DNA from: SFEL01 sp964392455
GTDB taxonomy: Bacteria > Bacillota > Clostridia > Christensenellales > CAG-138
Direction: 5' to 3'
Length of the DNA stretch: 6,793 nucleotides
Assembly (NCBI GenBank): GCA_964392455.1
Contig: CAYMPG010000050.1
Span: 1 to 6,793, forward strand
Shown here piece after piece: positions 1-5,787 of the stretch. The stretch's first letter is position 1, and each line of letters begins with the position of its first letter. The position numbers and the translations under genes were made by a program. The notes under the pieces are model-generated. The model was not told the DNA's origin. It was given only the letters and a program-made list of their open reading frames with translations, and did no database searches.

Positions 1-59
1 CGAAGCATACGAATGGATACCTGCGTCAGCTTTGAAAATTCTCCTATTCGAAACAGCAT
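1..59 (-). CDS. MerR-family transcriptional regulator, N-terminal fragment (gene runs off left edge)
   Basis: Reading the minus strand from the ATG at 59 gives MLFRIGEFSKLTQVSIRMLR, the characteristic first helix-turn-helix of MerR-family DNA-binding proteins (consensus of the type F-x-I-G-E-F-S-K-L-x-x-V-S-x-x-x-L-R-Y). Only 19 complete codons are present; the rest of the winged-helix domain and any effector domain lie outside the window. Two in-frame upstream ATGs (74 and 92) exist, but 59 is preferred because family members begin almost exactly at this motif, because a GGTG-type ribosome binding site lies just upstream, and because the upstream ATGs fall at or inside the likely promoter. 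It is divergent from the sugar operon and about 570 bp away from it, so a role in controlling that operon is possible but not shown. Which MerR subclass it belongs to cannot be judged from this fragment. Confidence 0.8.
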   Translation of the reverse strand, partial: MLFRIGEFSKLTQVSIRML

Positions 60-75
60 TTCATCACCCACCATT

Positions 76-103
76 ATTGTAGCAAGTTTCATTTATACTT
101 CAA
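76..103 (-). promoter_or_regulatory. Probable sigma-70/sigma-A promoter of the MerR-type gene
   Basis: On the minus strand TTGAAG (98-103) is followed after 16 bases by TACAAT (76-81), five of six matches to the -10 consensus and four of six to the -35. The -10 ends 17 bases before the chosen ATG at 59, so the transcript would have a very short leader. The 16-base spacer is unlike the stretched 19-20 base spacers of promoters activated by classical MerR proteins, so simple constitutive or repressed expression is more likely. Assigned by eye. Confidence 0.5.
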
Positions 104-357
104 CTGTTTTACCTGAACTCGGCAGTGAAAACTACAGCTATGGAGGGGATACAAACGCGAGTAAGAAACTGGCAAACAAATGCAATACTTTTGCTATGGC
201 TACTTGGTTATAGAAAAAGGCGACTGTTTTTCAACAATCGCCTCAAGTTTATGGGCTTGCTATGAAGTTACAAGCAAGAAAATCTGTTGTCCAAAAGCCG
301 GAAACCGTTGATATTACTGCGTTTTTCAAAAAGTTCTGTCTCGCCACCGGCACCAGC

Positions 358-397
358 AAAACTCCCATGAAACCTTGTGGTTTCATGGGAGTTTTTT
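358..397 (+). terminator. Rho-independent terminator, perfect 17-bp stem
   Basis: Bases 358-374 (AAAACTCCCATGAAACC) are exactly reverse-complementary to 379-395, with a TTGT loop (375-378); the plus-strand right arm runs into a T tract (392-397) and more T-rich sequence. This is a strong plus-strand intrinsic terminator. The left arm starts with AAAA, so it could also work weakly on the minus strand. No recognisable plus-strand gene ends just upstream, so what it terminates is unclear; it may end a small RNA, be left from a lost gene, or insulate the sugar operon. Confidence 0.85.
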
Positions 398-433
398 ATT
401 TTATGCCAGTTTCAGGGAGGGCTTAAAAGGGGG

Positions 434-447
434 CGGGCATATGCCCG
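434..447. promoter_or_regulatory. 14-bp perfect palindrome, candidate operator
   Basis: CGGGCATATGCCCG is perfectly self-complementary and lies about 185 bp upstream of the first transporter gene, just after the terminator. Its size and symmetry fit a binding site for a dimeric helix-turn-helix regulator, but there is no loop, so a stable RNA hairpin is less likely. No matching second copy was seen elsewhere in the window. The function is inferred only from symmetry and position. Confidence 0.3.
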
Positions 448-631
448 AATGACGTGGGGAAGGAGGTATAGATTTTACATATAGGGTAGAAAACTGCACA
501 AAAATCCCCCGATAATCGAAATCTTCGCCCCTATATTTTCCATGTGGATAAAGTAAAATAATAAATAGTACAAAGAATCAATATAGCATTTCTTATTTTG
601 GTGGCAAAAACAAGGAAGGTCGGGTGAGACG

Positions 632-2149
632 ATGAAGGAACGCATTGTTTCCATGAACAATATCAGCAAGCGTTTTCCGGGCGTAAAAGCACTGGATGAC
701 GTTAAATTTGAGCTGTGTGCAGGCGAAGTGATGGCCCTGCTGGGCGAAAATGGTGCCGGTAAATCCACGCTGATGAAGATTCTCAGCGGTGTTTATACCA
801 GAGACAGCGGAACGATGGAGATATTCGGCAAGGAATACGGCGATTTGACGCCGAAGCAGGCTCAGCAGCTTGGCGTTGCCATTATCCATCAGGAGCTGAA
901 TATGTGCCCGCATCTGTCGGTGGCGGAAAATATGTTTCTTGGCCGCGAGCTGATGAAGGGCTTCATGGTGGATAAGCGTGCCATGGAGGCAGAGGCAAAG
1001 GGGTATCTTGACGATTTACGTATCGACATTGATCCCGGCGAGATAGTGGGCAATTTGCCGGTATCCAAGCAGCAGATGGTGGAAATTGCCAAGGCACTGT
1101 CTGTGCATGCCAAAATACTTATCATGGATGAGCCCACCTCTGCATTGACTGCAAAGGAAATCGATGAGCTGTTCCGCATTATCCGCAAGCTCAGGGATGA
1201 CGGCTGCGGTATCGTTTACATTTCCCACCGTCTGGAGGAGCTGCAGCACATTGTAGACCGGGTGACCATAATGCGGGATGGGCAGTATGTTACCTCAATG
1301 GATTTCAAGGATACCACAATGGATGAAATCATCACCAACATGGTAGGCCGTGAAATAAAGGAGAAGTTCCCCCGGGTAGAGTGCCAGAAGGGCGAGAAGG
1401 TATTCGAGGTAAGAAACCTGAATGCAGGCCGGCTGGTACGCGACATTAATTTTGAGGTGTATGCCGGTGAAATCGTAGGCTTTGCCGGCTTGATGGGCGC
1501 AGGAAGAACCGAGACCACCAGAGCGATTTTTGGCGTGGATCCAAAGCAATCCGGTGAGCTGATTCTTGACGGAAAGCCGATTACCGTCAATTCGCCTGCT
1601 GATGCCATAAAAAATGGTATCGTTCTTGTGCCTGAGGATAGAAAGAAAGACGGCCTTTGCACCAAGCTCCCCATACGGGAGAATATCGCCATGCCAAATC
1701 TTGACCTGCTGTGCAACGGGCTCGGCGTGATAAGCAAAAAAAAGGAAGATGCCATGTGCGACAAGGCGGTGGCTGATTTATACATTAAGACGCCAAACGT
1801 GGAGGTGGATGCAGGAAGCCTTTCCGGCGGCAATCAGCAAAAGGTGGTCGTGGCAAAATGGCTGGCCCGTGATTCCCGTGTGGTAATATTCGATGAGCCT
1901 ACCAGAGGCATCGACGTGGCAGCCAAGGTGGAGATTTACAACCTGATGAACCAGCTAAAGCAGCAGGGCATTGCGGTGGCGTTTGTATCATCAGAAATGC
2001 CTGAGGTTCTGGGCATTGCAGATAGAATAATCGTCATGTGTGATGGGCGGATAACCGGCGAGGTCATGGCGAAGGAAACCACACAAAGCGAAATACTGAC
2101 TCTTGCAACCAAATTCGAAAATAAATTTGCGGCAGAAAATGCCCAATAA
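632..2149 (+). CDS. Sugar ABC transporter ATP-binding protein (CUT2 family, RbsA/MglA/XylG-like)
   Basis: Cytoplasmic ATPase that powers a monosaccharide importer. Its 505 residues hold two fused ABC domains, the standard layout and length for RbsA/MglA/XylG proteins. Domain 1 has a Walker A GENGAGKST at residues 38-46, a degenerate signature (LPVSKQQM, from 142) and Walker B with DEPTSAL (D166, E167). Domain 2 has the variant P-loop GLMGAGRTE (286-294, Arg292 in place of the usual Lys), a canonical LSGGNQQK signature (397-404) and Walker B DEPTRGID (D421, E422). The asymmetry of one canonical and one variant P-loop is normal for this family. The ATG at 632 is chosen because the family starts a few residues before the M-x-x-I-x-K-x-F-P-G-V-K-A-L motif seen at 8-21; a GGGTGAG site lies close upstream. 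The stop is followed 14 bases later by the permease, so the two are cotranscribed. The exact sugar cannot be read from this subunit. Confidence 0.96.
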   Translation: MKERIVSMNNISKRFPGVKALDDVKFELCAGEVMALLGENGAGKSTLMKILSGVYTRDSGTMEIFGKEYGDLTPKQAQQLGVAIIHQELNMCPHLSVAENMFLGRELMKGFMVDKRAMEAEAKGYLDDLRIDIDPGEIVGNLPVSKQQMVEIAKALSVHAKILIMDEPTSALTAKEIDELFRIIRKLRDDGCGIVYISHRLEELQHIVDRVTIMRDGQYVTSMDFKDTTMDEIITNMVGREIKEKFPRVECQKGEKVFEVRNLNAGRLVRDINFEVYAGEIVGFAGLMGAGRTETTRAIFGVDPKQSGELILDGKPITVNSPADAIKNGIVLVPEDRKKDGLCTKLPIRENIAMPNLDLLCNGLGVISKKKEDAMCDKAVADLYIKTPNVEVDAGSLSGGNQQKVVVAKWLARDSRVVIFDEPTRGIDVAAKVEIYNLMNQLKQQGIAVAFVSSEMPEVLGIADRIIVMCDGRITGEVMAKETTQSEILTLATKFENKFAAENAQ

Positions 2150-2163
2150 GGGGGAAGAAAGAT

Positions 2164-3180
2164 ATGGGTACTCCGAATCCGAAAAGAAAGAAGATTACTT
2201 CCATCCGTGGCATGGGTGCAGCGCTGATAGCCTTTGCAGGCTGGATCGTGCTGTATATCATATTTGGCCTTATAGAGCCGAATGTTTTCAGTACCAATAA
2301 TATGCTGAATCTGCTGCGCTCCATGGCGAAGTATCTGCTGGTGGGCGTAGGCCAGGGCGTAATTCTTATTACCGGCAATATTGACCTGTCCATCTGCTCT
2401 ACTGTGGCCATGAGCGCTATGATTTCTGCTACCATGATGAGCAAGGGCACTGTGGCGGTCGTGGCAATTCTGGTGGCCATGCTGGCCTGCCTGGTAGTGG
2501 GCCTGATTAACGGCCTGCTGGTCGGCAAATTCCGCCTGCCTCCCTTCATTGCCACCCTTGGCACAATGTTCTGCGCCCGAGGTGTTGCATACCTGGCCAA
2601 TGGCAATCGCAATACCGATGCTATCGTTTCCGGCCTTGGCAAGGAAGCTGGCGATGCTTTCCAGAATTTCTTCTACTACGGCAAGACCCTTGGTATATAC
2701 AATCCTTTCTGGATTGCCTTCATTATATTCCTTGCAGTTTTCTTCATTATGAATAAAACCCGTACCGGCCGTCATATCTATGCCATTGGCTCCAATATTG
2801 ATGCAGCAAAGCTTTCCGGCATCAATGTTCACGCAACCACCACAAAGGCATACCTGATTTCCGCATTCTGCTCCTTCGTGGTAGGTCTTATTCTGGCTGG
2901 CCAGGCTGGCATGGGCAACATGGAAGCTGGCGTTTCATATGAAATGTACGGCGTTGCTGCCAGCGTTATCGGAGGCATTTCTCCCCTGGGCGGCACAGGC
3001 ATACTGCTGGGCGTATTTGCCGGCGCAGGTGTATGGCAAACGCTGGAAAACGGCCTTGGCATTATAGGTGCGCCTGTTGGTATTCAGCGTATCGTCATAG
3101 GTATTATCGTTACAGGCGCCGTTCTTATCGACGTAGTAGTCCGGCAGGGCTCGGGCTCCAAGAAAGCAAAAAAACAGTGA
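2164..3180 (+). CDS. Sugar ABC transporter permease (CUT2 family, RbsC/MglC/XylH-like)
   Basis: Integral membrane subunit forming the translocation channel, normally as a homodimer, of the importer encoded with its neighbours. It has 338 residues, typical of the BPD_transp_2 family. Hydrophobic segments can be seen at roughly 17-37, 54-70, 78-93, 96-120, 126-144, 182-197, 229-248, 262-275, 278-294 and 307-325; the N-terminus (KRKK) and C-terminus (KKAKKQ) are basic, fitting a cytosolic location. Family motifs are GNIDLSICS (71-79; common form G-G-I-D-L-S-V-G-S), the ATPase-coupling loop GRHIYAIGSNIDAAKLSGINV region (202-222) and VIGGISPLGGTG (268-279). The start at 2164 is preceded by a G-rich ribosome site (GGGGAAG, 2151-2157), 14 bases after the ATPase stop. 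The next gene, the binding protein, follows after 47 bases containing a small hairpin. The family assignment is firm; substrate specificity is not readable from the permease. Confidence 0.95.
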   Translation: MGTPNPKRKKITSIRGMGAALIAFAGWIVLYIIFGLIEPNVFSTNNMLNLLRSMAKYLLVGVGQGVILITGNIDLSICSTVAMSAMISATMMSKGTVAVVAILVAMLACLVVGLINGLLVGKFRLPPFIATLGTMFCARGVAYLANGNRNTDAIVSGLGKEAGDAFQNFFYYGKTLGIYNPFWIAFIIFLAVFFIMNKTRTGRHIYAIGSNIDAAKLSGINVHATTTKAYLISAFCSFVVGLILAGQAGMGNMEAGVSYEMYGVAASVIGGISPLGGTGILLGVFAGAGVWQTLENGLGIIGAPVGIQRIVIGIIVTGAVLIDVVVRQGSGSKKAKKQ

Positions 3181-3203
3181 TTTACGCAGCTTACTGCGTC
3201 AAT
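3180..3203 (+). promoter_or_regulatory. Intergenic hairpin between permease and binding-protein genes
   Basis: ACGCAG (3184-3189) pairs with CTGCGT (3194-3199) across a CTTA loop, extended by three A/T pairs beyond one mismatch (3180-3182 with 3201-3203). No T tract follows, so it is unlikely to be a terminator. Its position just before the binding-protein ribosome site suggests an RNA processing or stability element that lets the binding protein be made in excess over the membrane parts, an arrangement known from other binding-protein operons. The role is inferred. Confidence 0.5.
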
Positions 3204-3227
3204 TAAATAAAACTAGGAGGCAAAACA

Positions 3228-4991
3228 ATGAAAAAAGCATTATCTATCCTGCTGATTATGACCATGCTGGTCAGCATGCTGGCAGGTTGCTCCGCTGGCC
3301 AGGAGGCCGTAGTGGAAGCAGAAGGCTACAAAGTTGCGCTGATTACAATGGACTCCATCGATCAGCACTGGATAACCCTTAAGGAGGGTGCTGAGAAGGC
3401 TGCTGCCGAACTGGGCGTTGAGTTGACCTTCATGGCTCCCAATACCAAGGATGACGCTCTGCAGATAGAGCAGGTAAACAATGCCGTATCCGCAGGCAAC
3501 CAGGCCATCATCGTTGCTGCAAACGGCCCTGATGCCATATCCTCCGCTCTGAAAGAGGCTGCTGATGCCGGTGTGAAGATCGTATACGTTGACTCCCCTG
3601 CAAACGTAGAGGCTGAAGCCACCTTCTCCACCGATAACGAAGCTGCCGGTAAGACCGCTGGCGAGACCATGCTGGCTGAGCTGACTGCCAAGGGCATCAC
3701 CTCCGGCACCATCGGTATCGTAAACGTAAACGCTGCTACCGCTTCCTGCGTAGCCCGTGAGGCTGGTTTCCGCGCTGCCTTTGAAGGCACCGGATTTGAG
3801 CTTCTGGAGACCCAGTATGGCGAGGGCGATGCTGCAAAGAGCCAGTCCATCGCTGAGAACTACATTACTCAGGGCGTAGTTGGTATCTTCGGCGCAAACG
3901 AAGGCTCCACCAATGGCGCAGGCAATGCTGTTAAGGCTGCAGGCTCTGACGTTATCTGCGTTGGCTTCGATAAGTCCGATGCTATCCTTGGCCTTATAGA
4001 GGATGGCTTCATTCTGGCTACTATGGCACAGAATCCCGATGTAATGGGCTACGAAGGCGTTAAGGCTGCCGTTGCCGCACTCAATGGCGAGAGCCTGGGC
4101 GGCAAGGTCACCGATACCGGCGTTTCCGTTCTGAAGAATGAGGGCGGCGCTCAGTCCACTGCTGCTGCTGGCGACTATAAGCTTGCTCTTATTACCATGG
4201 ACTCCATCGACCAGCACTGGATTACTCTGAACGAGGGTGCCCAGAAGGCCGCTGCCGAGCTGGGCGTTAACGTTCAGTTCATGGCTCCCAATACCAAGGA
4301 CGATGCCCAGCAGATCGAGCAGGTCAACAATGCCGTTGCTGCCGGCTGCAATGCCATCATCGTTGCTGCAAACGGCCCCGATGCTATTTCCTCCGCTCTG
4401 AATGAGGCTATTGCCGCTGGCGTAAAGGTCGTCTATGTTGACTCTCCTGCCAACGTGGATGCAGAGGCTACCTTCTCCACCGATAACGAAGCTGCCGGTA
4501 AGACCGCTGGCGAGACCATGCTGGCTGAGCTGACTGCCAAGGGCATCACCTCCGGCACCATCGGTATCGTAAACGTAAACGCTGCTACCGCTTCCTGCGT
4601 AGCCCGTGAGGCTGGTTTCCGCGCTGCTTTTGAAGGCACCGCATTTGAGCTGCTGGAGACCCAGTACGGCGAGGGCGATGCTGCAAAGAGCCAGTCCATT
4701 GCTGAGAATTACATCACTCAGGGTGTTGTAGGTATCTTTGGTGCCAACGAGGGCTCCACCAATGGTGCAGGTAATGCCGTAAAGGCTTCCGGCACTGCCG
4801 TGGTATGCGTTGGCTTTGATAAGTCCGATGCTATTCTTGGCCTTATAGAGGATGGCTTCATTCTGGCTACTATGGCTCAGAATCCCGATGTAATGGGTTA
4901 TGAAGGCGTTAAGGCTGCCGTTGCCGCACTCAATGGCGAGAGCCTGGGCGGCAAGGTCACTGACACTGGTGTTTCCGTTCTGACCAAATAA
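3228..4991 (+). CDS. Sugar-binding lipoprotein with two tandem periplasmic-binding domains
   Basis: Extracellular solute-binding protein of the importer, type I fold (Peripla_BP_4, RbsB-like). A lipoprotein signal peptide (MKKALSILLIMTMLVSMLAGC, lipobox LAGC, Cys21) is followed by a short linker and then two complete binding domains, residues 34-302 and 317-585, joined by a 14-residue Ala/Gly-rich linker (303-316). Normal members have one domain and about 300-350 residues; this one has 587. By hand alignment the domains differ at 20 of 269 positions (about 93% identity), 15 of them in the first ~95 residues. Residues at positions matching the RbsB sugar pocket are kept in both copies: D136/D419, R177/R460, N224/N507, D248/D531, Q268/Q551; both also keep the H-W pair (47-48, 330-331). 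Both domains therefore look functional and likely bind the same or similar sugar. The ribosome site AGGAGG (3215-3220) lies 7 bases before the ATG. There is no frame break anywhere, so it is not an assembly of two genes with a missed stop visible here. Confidence 0.93.
   Translation: MKKALSILLIMTMLVSMLAGCSAGQEAVVEAEGYKVALITMDSIDQHWITLKEGAEKAAAELGVELTFMAPNTKDDALQIEQVNNAVSAGNQAIIVAANGPDAISSALKEAADAGVKIVYVDSPANVEAEATFSTDNEAAGKTAGETMLAELTAKGITSGTIGIVNVNAATASCVAREAGFRAAFEGTGFELLETQYGEGDAAKSQSIAENYITQGVVGIFGANEGSTNGAGNAVKAAGSDVICVGFDKSDAILGLIEDGFILATMAQNPDVMGYEGVKAAVAALNGESLGGKVTDTGVSVLKNEGGAQSTAAAGDYKLALITMDSIDQHWITLNEGAQKAAAELGVNVQFMAPNTKDDAQQIEQVNNAVAAGCNAIIVAANGPDAISSALNEAIAAGVKVVYVDSPANVDAEATFSTDNEAAGKTAGETMLAELTAKGITSGTIGIVNVNAATASCVAREAGFRAAFEGTAFELLETQYGEGDAAKSQSIAENYITQGVVGIFGANEGSTNGAGNAVKASGTAVVCVGFDKSDAILGLIEDGFILATMAQNPDVMGYEGVKAAVAALNGESLGGKVTDTGVSVLTK
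3327..4133 (+). repeat. Direct repeat copy 1 (first binding domain)
   Basis: 807-base unit encoding residues 34-302; it recurs 849 bases downstream in the same frame. Hand comparison gives about 91 mismatches in 807 (about 89% identity), unevenly spread: about 57 in 3327-3620, none in 3621-3778, about 30 in 3779-4052, none in 4053-4111, and 4 in the last 22 bases. The perfect blocks include silent codon positions. Confidence 0.9.
4176..4982 (+). repeat. Direct repeat copy 2 (second binding domain)
   Basis: Second copy of the 807-base unit, encoding residues 317-585, separated from the first by a 42-base linker. The perfectly shared blocks are 4470-4627 (158 bases) and 4902-4960 (59 bases). 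No indel is needed in the alignment; every difference is a substitution, which keeps the two domains exactly in register. Confidence 0.9.
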
Positions 4992-5010
4992 ACCTTCTTC
5001 ATCCTCCTTT

Positions 5011-5050
5011 ATAAGAACGCTGGACGCCGTCCGGCGTTCTTATCTTATTT
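5011..5050 (+). terminator. Rho-independent terminator after the binding-protein gene
   Basis: Bases 5011-5025 pair with 5029-5043 across a GCC loop, giving a continuous 15-bp stem with one G-T wobble (T5021 with G5033), starting 20 bases after the stop codon. The following CTTATTT is T-rich but interrupted, so termination may be partial, allowing some read-through into the isomerase gene. Confidence 0.8.
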
Positions 5051-5076
5051 GAATCATCTGTATTTTATGGTAAAAT
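5049..5076 (+). promoter_or_regulatory. Probable extended -10 promoter for the catabolic genes
   Basis: TTGAAT (5049-5054) and TAAAAT (5071-5076) are separated by 16 bases, and TGG directly before the -10 supplies the extended TGn element common in Gram-positive promoters. Transcription would begin near 5083, just upstream of the AAAAGGAG ribosome site (5086-5093) of the isomerase gene. Placed right after a terminator, it would let the isomerase-epimerase-kinase set be expressed separately from the importer. No cre-like (catabolite control) site was recognised. Confidence 0.6.
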
Positions 5077-5100
5077 CTTATCCAGAAAAGGAGAAAAAGC

Positions 5101-5787
5101 ATGAAACGTTCCGAAATAAACAAGGCTCTCCGGGAGTTGGAGGCCATGTGCGAAAAATACAGCTGTTATTTGCCCCCGTTCTGCCATTTTACTCCTGAGC
5201 AGTGGCAGGAAAAGGGCCATGAATACGATGAGGTCAGAGATTGCTGCCTGGGCTGGGATATTACAGACTATGGCATGGGCAATTTTGACAAGATGGGCTT
5301 CAGCCTTATTACCATACGCAATGGCTCCCAAACCATGGGAGATAAGTATCCAAAGGTATATGCTGAGAAGCTGCTGTATTTGAAGGAAGGCCAGTATTCT
5401 CCCAATCATTTCCACTGGTACAAGACCGAAGATATTATCAACCGTGGCGGCGGCAATGTGCTGATTCGGGTATACAACTCCAATCCGGATGAATCTATCA
5501 ACTATGAAACCCCGGTAACCGTCCATACCGATGGTCGTACCTATACGGTTCCCGCAGGCAGCCAGATTCGCCTGACTCCCGGCGAGAGCATTTTCATTCA
5601 GCAATATCTGTATCATGATTTTGAGGTGGAGTCCGGCACAGGCCCGGTTTTGCTGGGGGAAGTTTCCCAGTGCAATGACGATGCCAATGATAACCGCTTT
5701 AATCCCCCAATGGGCCGGTTCCCTGCCATTGAGGAGGATGAGGCACCCTACAGGCTGCTGTGTACCGAGTATCCCGAGGCAAAGTGA
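5101..5787 (+). CDS. D-lyxose isomerase (D-lyxose ketol-isomerase, cupin family)
   Basis: Cytosolic metal-dependent aldose-ketose isomerase; the family (PF07385) interconverts D-lyxose and D-xylulose and several members also act on D-mannose/D-fructose. The 228 residues match the family's usual length. The cupin metal site is visible: H103 and H105 in NHFHWYKTEDI, E110 in the same motif, and H172 in QQYLYHDFEVE, corresponding to the three His and one Glu ligands described for characterised bacterial lyxose isomerases. Other family-like segments are LGWDITDYG (50-58) and the C-terminal GEVSQCNDDANDN stretch. The start at 5101 has a clear AAAAGGAG site 7 bases upstream. The stop overlaps the next start (TGATG), so the epimerase is translationally coupled. 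In context it acts on the sugar delivered by the importer just upstream. Whether lyxose or mannose is the physiological substrate cannot be decided here. Confidence 0.9.
   Translation: MKRSEINKALRELEAMCEKYSCYLPPFCHFTPEQWQEKGHEYDEVRDCCLGWDITDYGMGNFDKMGFSLITIRNGSQTMGDKYPKVYAEKLLYLKEGQYSPNHFHWYKTEDIINRGGGNVLIRVYNSNPDESINYETPVTVHTDGRTYTVPAGSQIRLTPGESIFIQQYLYHDFEVESGTGPVLLGEVSQCNDDANDNRFNPPMGRFPAIEEDEAPYRLLCTEYPEAK

Larger units (their letters stand above)
104..631. other. Intergenic region without a convincing gene
   Basis: About 530 bases between the divergent regulator promoter and the transporter operon. It contains an imperfect hairpin at 219-242 (GGCGA...TCGCC with an inner TGTT/AACA stem), the strong terminator at 358-397, a 14-bp palindrome at 434-447, and an AT-rich stretch (about 470-600) before the first transporter gene. 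Short open frames exist (13-213 plus, 262-426 plus, and one on the minus strand over about 250-370), but none resembles a protein I recognise; the first overlaps the regulator start antisense and the second runs straight through the terminator hairpin. I see no clean sigma-A promoter for the transporter operon; the best -10-like words (TAAAAT at 554-559, TATAGC at 582-587) lack a matching -35. Confidence 0.6.

Noticed and set aside
13..213. Plus-strand open frame of 66 codons
   Set aside because: It overlaps antisense the MerR-type start and its promoter, has no clear ribosome site, is at the window edge, and its product resembles nothing I know.
262..426. Plus-strand open frame of 54 codons (begins MKLQARKSVV)
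   Set aside because: It reads straight through the perfect terminator hairpin at 358-397, and has only a weak ribosome site; a real gene is very unlikely to span it.
460..485. AAGGAGG as ribosome site of a leader peptide
   Set aside because: No ATG, GTG or TTG lies at suitable distance, and the nearest reading frame stops after a few codons.
1481..1510. Second P-loop with Arg in place of Lys as a sign of a broken ATPase domain
   Set aside because: The G-x-M-G-A-G-R-T-E form is the usual sequence in the second domain of RbsA/MglA-type proteins, not a defect.
1936..2832. Minus-strand open frame of 298 codons across the ATPase-permease junction
   Set aside because: Shadow of two clearly recognised plus-strand genes; its sequence is His/Gln/Ala-rich without any domain pattern.
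3240..4217. Long minus-strand open frame (325 codons) inside the binding-protein gene
   Set aside because: Antisense shadow produced by codon bias of the GC-rich, repeated domain; it encodes low-complexity sequence and the plus frame has a signal peptide and clear domains. The similar minus frames in both repeats are identical only because the DNA is repeated.
3327..4982. CRISPR array or mobile element as the source of the large repeat
   Set aside because: There are only two long in-frame copies, both encoding a folded domain, with no terminal inverted repeats, transposase or short repeat-spacer pattern.
5760..5786. Upstream in-frame start for the epimerase
   Set aside because: It would add nine residues encoded inside the isomerase gene; the ATG at 5787, with GAGG seven bases upstream and the TGATG overlap, is the better start.
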